Source: JBIOJB01 sp044450465 (GTDB lineage: Bacteria > Chloroflexota > Dormibacteria > Dormibacterales > Dormibacteraceae). Taken from it: a stretch of 9,629 nt of DNA. Location of the stretch: NCBI GenBank assembly GCA_044450465.1, contig JBIOJB010000107.1, positions 1-9,629 on the forward strand, given 5' to 3'. The notes under the pieces were generated by a model, which was not told the origin of the DNA, did no database searches, and saw nothing but the letters and a program-made list of their open reading frames with translations. Shown piece by piece: positions 1 through 6,114 of the stretch. Position 1 is the stretch's first letter. Each line of letters opens with the position of its first letter. Both the position numbers and the translations under genes were made by a program.

Positions 1-539
1 CCCCAGTCGTCGGCGGCGAGGCCCGCCACGTAGGTCGGGTCGATCGCCTCGTCGTCCCCCGCTGCGATGGGATGGTCGAGCAGAAGAGCGGTGAGGTCCA
101 CCAGGTCCTTGCGGTTGACCTCATAGATCTGGAGCTTGCTCAGGAGCAGGTCGGATGGGCTCGCGCAGGGCCCGTCGTGGCCAAGCCGGTTGCGCAGGTC
201 GATGACGTGAGACATTCGCATCACGTCGATGAATATGTCGACCTGCCTTCCGTTTTCGGCGTCGTAGAAGTACAGCCGGCGGTCGCCCTGCATCAGATTG
301 AAACGCTCGTTGGCTTCGTAGCCGAGCGAGGGAAAGAAATCGAGCACCCGCTTGCGGTCGCGCGTGGGGATCGCGTAGTCGAGGTCGCCGTACTTGCGTT
401 TCAGGGGCGGCCTCTGCGCGCTGACGGAATGAATGTGGATGCCTGCCCCCCCGAGCAGCTTGACCCCAAGCTTCTGCCCCGTCGCCTCATCGGCGATTCG
501 GTGGGCCTCGGCGATGGTGTCCGGGAGCGGTGTCGTCAT
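1..539 (-). CDS. Nucleotidyltransferase-fold protein, C-terminus cut by the window edge
   Basis: The frame starts with ATG at 539 and stays open to the left edge, giving 179 complete residues with no stop. Seen: a GG pair (G30-G31, LLGGAGIHIHS), then GDLDYAI with D52 and D54, then VDIFID with D101 and D105. This spacing resembles the GG...DxD...D layout of the polymerase-beta-like nucleotidyltransferase fold. A later stretch, SKLQIYEVNRKDLVDL (134-149), resembles the K...KDxxDL segment of AbiEii-type proteins. The start overlaps the stop of the alcohol dehydrogenase gene as ATGA, and a GGAAGG Shine-Dalgarno lies 8 bases upstream (548-553), so the start is well supported and translation is probably coupled. 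Substrate and role are unknown. Neither an antitoxin nor a partner is visible. It could be a NMP/sugar/antibiotic-type transferase or an inactive fold; family assignment is moderate, function not assigned. Confidence 0.72.
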   Translation of the reverse strand, partial: MTTPLPDTIAEAHRIADEATGQKLGVKLLGGAGIHIHSVSAQRPPLKRKYGDLDYAIPTRDRKRVLDFFPSLGYEANERFNLMQGDRRLYFYDAENGRQVDIFIDVMRMSHVIDLRNRLGHDGPCASPSDLLLSKLQIYEVNRKDLVDLTALLLDHPIAAGDDEAIDPTYVAGLAADDW

Positions 540-1723
540 TTGGCTCGCCTTCCGCCAAGGTCGAAGGCCCGCTGGTAGATGCGCCGGTACGCCGGCGCGT
601 CCACGTCGCGCGGGTTGCCGATGGTTTGAGGATCGGCGAAAGCCTTGTCGGCCAGCATCGGGATCTCGTCCTCCGCGAACCCGAGCTCCTCGAGGCCTGG
701 AATCTCGACGTCGACAGTGAGCTGGTGGACGTATTCGACCGCCATCTCGGCCGCGGCGTAGACCGATTTGCCCCGCACGTCCAGGCCGAAGGCCGACGCC
801 ATTCGCGCGAACCGCTCCGGTTCGCCGGGGTAGTTGTACTCCATGACCGGCCCGAGCAGTCGCGCCGTCAGAGCCCCGTGTGGCGCGTCATGAACACCCC
901 CGGCGGTCTGGCTCATGGCGTGCGCCGCGCCCGCCGAGTCGGTTCCGTACGCGAGTCCCGCGAGCATTGCCGCCGCGCTCATGTGGTAGCGGGCTTCGAG
1001 GTTTTGAGCTTGCGCCACCGCCACTCGCAGGTAGCGGGCCACGTATTCCATGGCCAGCAGGGCAACCGCGTCGGTGAAGGGCTGGTGATAAGTCATCGTG
1101 TAGCACTCGACCGCGTGGGCCAGCGCGTCCATGCCGGTGCCGGCGGTGACCACTGGCGGAAGCTTCACGGTCAGCTCGGGATCGATCAAAGCCACCCACG
1201 CCGCGATGTTCGGCGTGCCCCCGACGTTGAACTTGATCTTTCGCTTCGAGTCGGTGATGACGGCCCACAGGGTGACCTCGCTGCCGGTTCCCGCGGTGGT
1301 CGGGACGGCGATCATCGGCGGGATTCGATTCGCAATCGGGCTGTGGCCCCACTCGTAGTCGAGGATGCTGCCTGTGTGGGCGGCCACCACGCCGATGCCC
1401 TTGGCCGTGTCCATCGAGCTGCCGCCGCCGATCGCCACCAGGCCGTCACAGCCCTGCTTGCGATATTCGGCGGCGCCCGCGTCGACCAGCTCGACGCCCG
1501 GGTTGGCCTTGACGCGGTCGAACACGACCGGCTCGCAATCGGCTCCGCGCAGTGCCTCGAGCGCGGCGTCGAGCAGACCGGCGGCCTTGACCCCGGGGTC
1601 CGTGACAAGCAGCGGCCGGCGCATGCCGAGGAGGCTCGCTTCGTTGCCAAGCTCCCGGATGGCGCCGAGGCGCTGCACGAGACGCGTCGGGCTCTGATAG
1701 GTGCGGAGCGTGTATTCGAGCAT
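536..1723 (-). CDS. Iron-containing (group III) alcohol dehydrogenase
   Basis: A 395-residue protein, the usual length for this family of cytosolic NAD(P)-dependent alcohol dehydrogenases. The N-terminal half is a nucleotide-binding domain with GGGSSMDTAK at 99-108 and the family signature PTTAGTGSEVT at 141-151. The C-terminal helical half carries the metal ligands: D199 and H203 in GMDALAHAVE, H268 in AAHAMS, and H282 in DAPHG. The H268-H282 spacing of 14 matches the FucO-type site (H263/H277 there). All four ligands are present, so the enzyme looks active. The ATG at 1723 has no recognisable Shine-Dalgarno and sits 17 bases below a strong hairpin. The stop overlaps the next gene's start. 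In this locus it might oxidise an amino alcohol or another short alcohol, or reduce/oxidise formaldehyde released by demethylation; the substrate cannot be read from sequence. The family also includes lactaldehyde, propanediol, methanol and hydroxyacid-oxoacid enzymes. Confidence 0.95.
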   Translation of the reverse strand: MLEYTLRTYQSPTRLVQRLGAIRELGNEASLLGMRRPLLVTDPGVKAAGLLDAALEALRGADCEPVVFDRVKANPGVELVDAGAAEYRKQGCDGLVAIGGGSSMDTAKGIGVVAAHTGSILDYEWGHSPIANRIPPMIAVPTTAGTGSEVTLWAVITDSKRKIKFNVGGTPNIAAWVALIDPELTVKLPPVVTAGTGMDALAHAVECYTMTYHQPFTDAVALLAMEYVARYLRVAVAQAQNLEARYHMSAAAMLAGLAYGTDSAGAAHAMSQTAGGVHDAPHGALTARLLGPVMEYNYPGEPERFARMASAFGLDVRGKSVYAAAEMAVEYVHQLTVDVEIPGLEELGFAEDEIPMLADKAFADPQTIGNPRDVDAPAYRRIYQRAFDLGGRRAK

Positions 1724-1740
1724 CGTGGTTAGACGAGGGA

Positions 1741-1764
1741 GCCGCCGGGCGCGTGCCCGGCGGC
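1741..1764 (-). other. Perfect hairpin between permease and alcohol dehydrogenase genes
   Basis: The arms GCCGCCGGGC and GCCCGGCGGC are exact reverse complements (10 bp, nearly all G-C) around a 4-base loop. It lies in the 51-base gap after the permease stop (1775-1777), ending 17 bases before the dehydrogenase ATG. No T-run follows on either strand, so it is not a classical Rho-independent terminator. More likely roles are a 3' stabiliser of the upstream mRNA segment, a processing boundary, or a structure limiting dehydrogenase translation. The structure is certain from sequence; the role is inferred. Confidence 0.7.
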
Positions 1765-1774
1765 TGTCGCAATG

Positions 1775-3427
1775 CTATTCAACCGGAATCTCGTGATGGA
1801 TTCGTCGCAGGTCGATGCCCTGCCCCGAACGCACGATTCGGGCGACCACGTAGATGACGACCGCCACGATATAGGTGGCCAGGAAGTAGTAGACGGAGTT
1901 GGGTGTTGACGAGAAGGTGGTCCCGTAGAGGTCGGCCGAGTTGAACGACCACTCGTAGAGCATGAACAGGAGGAACGCACCCGTGATCACCCCGACGACT
2001 GTGATTGCTGGAATGCCGGCCACCGTGTAGCGCGCGATGGGCGAGGCATCGTAGAGGTCCTTGCGCCGCCACGGCAGGATGATCGCAGCGACCACTGTCG
2101 CGAAGAACGTGAGCGCCAGCACAGCGGTGGCGTCCAGGAACACGCTGGTGAAGCTTGGCTTGTAGGCGTAGATGGCGCTGATCACCAGCGAGGGGACGAT
2201 CATCAACACCAGTGAGCCGTAAGGGACACGCCGCTTGGCCGAGATGTTGGCCGCCCACGCCGGCAGCACGCGGTCGAAGGCCGCGGCGAAGATGACGCGC
2301 GTCGACGAGAGGAAGAGAGTGCCGGCCCACCCAAAGAACCAGAGACCCATGACGATGATGAGCGCTGCCTGGAACAGGTGGCTGTTGACGAGGAACCCGG
2401 CATACATGACGGGGTAAGGCCAGATCGGGACCACCGGAGCGGGGCCACCGATGAGACTGCCCCAATAGAGGCTGTTAGAAGCCTGGTAGAAGTTCCAGCC
2501 AAAGGTCTTGACCATGAGGAGCAGCACTACCGCGACCATGGCCACGGTGACCCACAGGCCCCAGAACATGCTCCAGAACGGCTTTCGAATGTCCTTCGCC
2601 CCTCGTACCTCGCCGTAAAGGGTGGCGCCCCAGTTCGGCCAAAGCAGATAGAAGGCAAGCCATGGAAGAAGCAAAAGGATCGGGCCGAACGCGACGTGAC
2701 CAAAGTCCGATCCAGGGAATCCGCCCTTGCCGGCGGCGTCGATGGTCGCCTGGTAGGCGTTCGCAGGCGCTCCGAAGATCGAGGTGGACTCGCGGTTGAA
2801 GGCGGACTGGAAGTCTGACTGGCTGCTGACCAGCAGAAGCACGCAAACGACGGCCAGACCCGCGAGGCCGATCCAGAAGCAGATCTTCTGAATTCGCGCG
2901 TAAGTCTCCATGCCCATCGTCACGACAACCGCGACGAAGGCAAGCACGATCAGGCATGACACGAAGATGCCTGTCTGACTTGTGAAGAACGTCGATACGC
3001 CGTTCCATCCCAGCGTGTAGGCGAGCGGTGAGAAGAACTGGACCACGAGGATATTGGCGTAGATCGGCGCCCAGAGGAACAGCGTGAACCACCAGCCGGT
3101 GATGGAGAAGACGAAGCCGATACCTCCACCGAGCACCCGGCTCTGCCATGCATAGTCGCCACCGGTGCGGGGCATAACCGCCACCAACATCGCGTATGTC
3201 ACGACAAGGAAAGTTGTGAGCACCCCGAAGAGAAGGATTCCGAGCAGCAGCTGGCCGTCCGGCACCGAATACACGAAAGACATGCCGTAGAGACCGAGGG
3301 TGATCAGGTTGACAGACCAGAAGGAATAGACGAATGCATCGAACGTCGACCAGGCCTTGACCAAGCCTGTCGCGTTGCGCAGGAAGAGCCCGGGCCTTGG
3401 CGCGGACCCCATCGTCGCATCTGCCAT
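1775..3427 (-). CDS. APC-superfamily amino acid/amine permease
   Basis: A 550-residue polytopic membrane protein that would import an amino acid or amine by cation symport or exchange. About 12 hydrophobic segments are visible, near residues 29-52, 59-84, 103-125, 155-171, 182-201, 245-270, 288-308, 345-377, 405-421, 427-450, 470-490 and 512-532. Family marks are MPRTGGDY (85-92) after TM2, GEVRGAKDIRKP (272-283) in the loop after TM6, and FDRVLP (384-389) after TM8. The loop at about 203-243 is extended and probably external. The start at 3427 is fixed by an AAGGAG Shine-Dalgarno 8 bases upstream. It follows the phosphoesterase gene by 29 bases, so it is probably in the same transcript. The substrate is unknown; the neighbouring demethylating flavoenzyme and choline-kinase-like gene suggest an amine or amino alcohol (inference). 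Confidence 0.92.
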   Translation of the reverse strand: MADATMGSAPRPGLFLRNATGLVKAWSTFDAFVYSFWSVNLITLGLYGMSFVYSVPDGQLLLGILLFGVLTTFLVVTYAMLVAVMPRTGGDYAWQSRVLGGGIGFVFSITGWWFTLFLWAPIYANILVVQFFSPLAYTLGWNGVSTFFTSQTGIFVSCLIVLAFVAVVVTMGMETYARIQKICFWIGLAGLAVVCVLLLVSSQSDFQSAFNRESTSIFGAPANAYQATIDAAGKGGFPGSDFGHVAFGPILLLLPWLAFYLLWPNWGATLYGEVRGAKDIRKPFWSMFWGLWVTVAMVAVVLLLMVKTFGWNFYQASNSLYWGSLIGGPAPVVPIWPYPVMYAGFLVNSHLFQAALIIVMGLWFFGWAGTLFLSSTRVIFAAAFDRVLPAWAANISAKRRVPYGSLVLMIVPSLVISAIYAYKPSFTSVFLDATAVLALTFFATVVAAIILPWRRKDLYDASPIARYTVAGIPAITVVGVITGAFLLFMLYEWSFNSADLYGTTFSSTPNSVYYFLATYIVAVVIYVVARIVRSGQGIDLRRIHHEIPVE

Positions 3428-3435
3428 ATTGCTTT

Positions 3436-3441
3436 CTCCTT
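3436..3441 (-). promoter_or_regulatory. Shine-Dalgarno site of the APC permease
   Basis: AAGGAG on the minus strand, 8 bases before the ATG at 3427. It is the strongest ribosome binding site in the window and decides the permease start. Confidence 0.8.
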
Positions 3442-3456
3442 ACCTCTCTTGACTAT

Positions 3457-4392
3457 TCATCCGCTGACGAGCTGATAGCTCTTGATGCCCTTCTTGGCAT
3501 CGAGTTGGACGATCGCCCCCATAAGCACCCCCTCTTCATACGAACTGCCTGGATTGATCGAAAGAGTCTTGCCCAACTTGACGGCCCCCTTGCTCTCGTG
3601 GATGTGGCCGTGCAGCGAGAGCAGTGGCTGGTACTTGTTGATCGCATCGCGCACCGCCGTCGATCCCACCGCGCGAAGGGCGCGCCCGCCGTGCAGGAGC
3701 TTCAGGTCGGCGTCGATGGCCGGCGCCTCGTCCAGCCCCGACTTGTAAGGGGGGCAGTGCAGATTGAATATCGCATGTGACGGATCGGTGACCTGGCTCG
3801 CCATCGTTTCGATCCGCGCGCCTAGTTGTTCCTCGGTCTCCTCGCGGTGCGTGTTCCAGGGAGTGTGGTTTGACCAGCCGGTAGAGATCATCGACCAGCC
3901 GTCGATGTCCACGACCCGTCCCTCGCCGAGCTCGACGTGATCGGCCCGGCGGATGACGTCGTCGACCTCCATCTCGTCGTCGTTCCCTGGGCACACGAAA
4001 AGGCGGATGCCCGAGCCCTTCAGCTTCTCGGACGCCATGTTCATCCAGCGCTCGACACCGTCGAGCATCACCTGTTGGAAGGTCTCCGCGCGCTTCGCAG
4101 GGTCCTTGTCCAGCTCGTGGAGCCGCTCGACGCTCATGCGTAGCGGGTAGTAGCCCTTGCGGCGGATCACACCCTCGACCTCGGCCACGCCATCCGCGGC
4201 GACCTTCGTCTCCTCGCCGCCGAGAACCGCCGTGAACCCCCCGTTCTCTTCGACGATGGGGACGATCGCCTTGCCGGTCATGTCACCGCCGCAGATGAGC
4301 ACGTCCGCGTCGTAGAACTTGGCCGAGTTGAGGAACTTCCGCCAGCACATCTCAGAGCCGTGTAGGTCGGTGGCGAAGAAGACTTTCGGCAT
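3457..4392 (-). CDS. Calcineurin-like metallophosphoesterase
   Basis: A 311-residue protein with every block of the two-metal calcineurin-like phosphoesterase fold: D9 and H11 (ATDLHG), D37 (CGGDMTGK), N137-D138 (CPGNDDE), H212 (NLHCPPY) and H263/H265 (HGHIHE). It should hydrolyse a phosphomonoester or phosphodiester. No signal peptide or membrane segment is seen, so it is likely cytosolic. About 100 residues separate the GGD and GND blocks, longer than in minimal members, because of an inserted, charged, mostly helical-looking segment (about 42-128) that may form a substrate cap. The start at 4392 has AAGGGG 9 bases upstream (4402-4407). It lies 26 bases after the GntR gene and 29 before the permease. 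Its placement near a small-molecule kinase suggests it may act on a phosphorylated metabolite, for example a phosphoester headgroup; that is inference. It could equally be a cyclic-nucleotide or nucleotide phosphatase. Confidence 0.9.
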   Translation of the reverse strand: MPKVFFATDLHGSEMCWRKFLNSAKFYDADVLICGGDMTGKAIVPIVEENGGFTAVLGGEETKVAADGVAEVEGVIRRKGYYPLRMSVERLHELDKDPAKRAETFQQVMLDGVERWMNMASEKLKGSGIRLFVCPGNDDEMEVDDVIRRADHVELGEGRVVDIDGWSMISTGWSNHTPWNTHREETEEQLGARIETMASQVTDPSHAIFNLHCPPYKSGLDEAPAIDADLKLLHGGRALRAVGSTAVRDAINKYQPLLSLHGHIHESKGAVKLGKTLSINPGSSYEEGVLMGAIVQLDAKKGIKSYQLVSG

Positions 4393-4418
4393 CTAGTCGA
4401 ACCCCTTCATGTGGTGGG

Positions 4419-5129
4419 CTAGCGCTCCACCAGGACTTTTCTGATCTCGCGCTCGAAGCCGGCCACGTGCCGGCGCATGCTCTGCTCGGCCCGCACGCCA
4501 TCGCGGGCGAGGATGGCCTTGAGCACTTCGATGTGCTCCTCGACTGCCTCGCGGAGCCGGAGCGCGCGATCGAGCACCAGGTACCAGAGCCTGAGGCTGA
4601 GGTTGAAATAGCGCTCGAGCGTGCCTTCGAGGAACGGATTGTGGGCCGCGCGATACACCTGGCGGTGAACCTCCTGGTCGAGGCGCATCAGCTCCCTCTG
4701 GTCCCTCACGCCTCCCTTTTCGAGCACCTCGATCAGGTGCTCTATGGCTTCTCGGTCGGAGGGGGTGAGCTTCTCGGCCGCGAGCTTGGCCGCATGCGAC
4801 TCGAGCACGATCCGGACCTCCGTGATCCGGGCCAGGTCCGTGATGTTGACGTCCGTGACGAACGTTCCACGGTGAGGTATGGGCCTGACCAGGTTCTCGC
4901 GCGCCAGCCGCTGAAGCGCCTCCCGGATCGGCGTCCTCCCGATCCGCAAGTCCTCACGAAGCCTGGCCTCGTTGACCACGGAGCCGGGCGGCATCTCGAG
5001 GCTGACGATGCGCTCCCGAATGCGCAGATAGGCAGCCTCGCTCTGCGACGGAGCGACCTCCACCGGTTCGACGGCAGGCCTGACCCGAGTCGCGGACGGC
5101 AATCCCCCCATCCCCTCCCAAACGAGCAC
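4419..5129 (-). CDS. GntR-family transcriptional regulator, FCD (FadR) subfamily
   Basis: A 236-residue regulator counted from GTG at 5129. An N-terminal winged helix-turn-helix spans about 30-93, with the typical LREDLRIGRTPIREALQRL at 57-75 and a wing PHRGTFV at 85-91. An all-helical FCD ligand-binding domain follows (about 100-232). Candidate metal/ligand residues in the FCD pocket are D151 and H155 (LDQEVHRQ), H199 and H221, the usual D/H/H/H set, so a carboxylate-type effector with a metal is plausible. The start is uncertain: ATG at 5111 (230 residues) is possible, with GGGAGG only 2 bases before it, and the GTG has a weak binding site. The gene is first in block B, with a candidate promoter and direct repeat just upstream, suggesting autoregulation and control of the downstream phosphoesterase, permease and dehydrogenase. 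Members of this subfamily usually repress catabolic genes until the substrate or an intermediate binds. Confidence 0.93.
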   Translation of the reverse strand: MLVWEGMGGLPSATRVRPAVEPVEVAPSQSEAAYLRIRERIVSLEMPPGSVVNEARLREDLRIGRTPIREALQRLARENLVRPIPHRGTFVTDVNITDLARITEVRIVLESHAAKLAAEKLTPSDREAIEHLIEVLEKGGVRDQRELMRLDQEVHRQVYRAAHNPFLEGTLERYFNLSLRLWYLVLDRALRLREAVEEHIEVLKAILARDGVRAEQSMRRHVAGFEREIRKVLVER

Positions 5130-5138
5130 TCGCCCGGC

Positions 5139-5155
5139 CGATATGCGAGCGATAT
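5139..5155. promoter_or_regulatory. Candidate operator: direct repeat CGATAT
   Basis: CGATAT occurs exactly at 5139-5144 and 5150-5155, starting 11 bases apart (one helical turn), within the leader between the candidate -10 and the regulator start. Placement fits an autoregulatory site for the GntR/FCD protein, though such regulators more often bind short inverted repeats. It is an AT-rich island in a GC-rich gap and could be chance. Confidence 0.3.
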
Positions 5156-5165
5156 ACCGGCGCGA

Positions 5166-5194
5166 ACCGTAGCACCACGCCGGGAAGCCGTCAA
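5166..5194 (-). promoter_or_regulatory. Candidate sigma70-type promoter for the GntR-phosphoesterase-permease block
   Basis: On the minus strand TTGACG (5189-5194) and TACGGT (5166-5171) are separated by exactly 17 bases. The -35 matches 5 of 6 consensus positions and the -10 has the TAnnnT pattern common in GC-rich bacteria. A start of transcription near 5159 would leave a leader of about 30 bases before the regulator GTG. The -35 lies inside a small hairpin (GCCGT, 3-base loop, ACGGC; 5184-5196 region) just after the kinase gene's stop. Not proven; motif-based only. Confidence 0.45.
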
Positions 5195-5205
5195 ACGGCG
5201 AAGGC

Positions 5206-6114
5206 TTACGAGGCTGCCTGTCGCATCCAGGCCGCCGGCCGGTCCGAACGCAGGACCTCGAGGGCGCGCTGCCATCGACCCAGGTAGTAGCCCCTGAAGT
5301 CGAACTCGACCTGGGAGATCTTGGCCTGGATGGCGCCCCAGAGCGTCCAGCCGACGTCCGACATGAGAGCGAAGAGGTTCACGCGCGCCAGCTGCCGTCG
5401 GTCGGCCCGGCCGAAATACGCCTCGCACAGCACGGCCCTCAGCTCCTGGTCGAACTCGGCCTCCTGGGCGGTGTTGCCGAGGTCGAAGCACGGGTCGTTG
5501 TTGCCGCTCAGCTCGTAGTCCACGATGCGAAGCAGCGACCCGTCGTCGATGAAGTTCTCGCAGAGCAGGTCGTTGTGGCAGGGAACCGACTCCAGCGCGG
5601 CGGCCCCCACCGCCTTTTCGATCCGGCCCACCTCTGGCAGCCAGTCCCGGTAGCCGTCCGGGATCGTCACCCCGTGCTCCCCGACGATGCGCAGGTAGTA
5701 CTCGATCAGCCGGAACATGTTGAAGTCGTGAAGGAAGCGAGGCGAGGAGTGGAGACGCCGGAAGGAAGCGGCCATTCTCGTCGCCATCTCGTTCGATCTC
5801 AGGGTTGAAGGCGACATTGTAGTGCCCGAGATGTACTCGAGGACCATGACGTCCAGCCCGGGGACGTGCTCGAGCACCTGCGGGCCGATGCCCGTGGAGG
5901 CGGCCGCTTTCGTGTTGAACACTTCGTTGGCGCGGTCGATCGACAGCAGCTCCGTCGCTCGGCCCGGCAGGCGCATCACATAGCGCCGGCCCGCTGCCTC
6001 GACCAGGTAGTTCTCGTTGGTCATCCCGCCCGACAGAGGCGCGACCGTTACCGGCTGCCCCTTCCACAGCGCGACTCGGCCCGCCGCCTCGTCGACCCGG
6101 GCTCCAAGGCTCAT
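5206..6114 (-). CDS. Choline/ethanolamine-kinase-like phosphotransferase
   Basis: A 302-residue cytosolic kinase of the choline/ethanolamine kinase (LicA-like) and aminoglycoside phosphotransferase superfamily, expected to transfer ATP gamma-phosphate to a hydroxyl on a small, often amine-bearing, substrate. Seen: LSGGMTNENY (27-36) nucleotide loop, YVMRLPG (45-51), the catalytic-loop CHNDLLCENF (179-188) with D182 and N187, and the metal-binding IVDYELSGNNDPCFDLGN (197-214) with D199 and D211. All key residues are present. The ATG at 6114 overlaps the oxidoreductase stop as ATGA and has AGGGA 8 bases upstream; the frame is open further upstream to 6447 but that part lies inside the oxidoreductase gene. 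The context is unusual for a phospholipid-headgroup or LPS-decoration kinase and instead suggests phosphorylation of a catabolic substrate such as an amino alcohol. Substrate is inferred, not shown; family assignment is strong. Confidence 0.92.
   Translation of the reverse strand: MSLGARVDEAAGRVALWKGQPVTVAPLSGGMTNENYLVEAAGRRYVMRLPGRATELLSIDRANEVFNTKAAASTGIGPQVLEHVPGLDVMVLEYISGTTMSPSTLRSNEMATRMAASFRRLHSSPRFLHDFNMFRLIEYYLRIVGEHGVTIPDGYRDWLPEVGRIEKAVGAAALESVPCHNDLLCENFIDDGSLLRIVDYELSGNNDPCFDLGNTAQEAEFDQELRAVLCEAYFGRADRRQLARVNLFALMSDVGWTLWGAIQAKISQVEFDFRGYYLGRWQRALEVLRSDRPAAWMRQAAS

Noticed and set aside
1..539. AbiE-type toxin-antitoxin or abortive infection module
   Set aside because: Only a partial nucleotidyltransferase-like protein is visible, there is no AbiEi-like antitoxin upstream, and the gene is coupled to a dehydrogenase instead.
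530..1732. Plus-strand open frame (400 codons) opposite the alcohol dehydrogenase
   Set aside because: Antisense shadow of a complete, motif-bearing enzyme; the Arg/His/Val-rich translation shows no domain.
1741..1764. Rho-independent terminator ending the permease transcript
   Set aside because: The stem is strong, but no T-run follows on either strand.
4467..5297. Plus-strand open frame (276 codons) across the GntR gene
   Set aside because: Antisense to the regulator and the kinase end; no domain, and it crosses the intergenic control region.
4742..6067. Minus-strand open frame (441 codons) in a second frame of the kinase and regulator genes
   Set aside because: Runs across two recognised genes in the wrong frame with low-complexity, Arg-rich translation.
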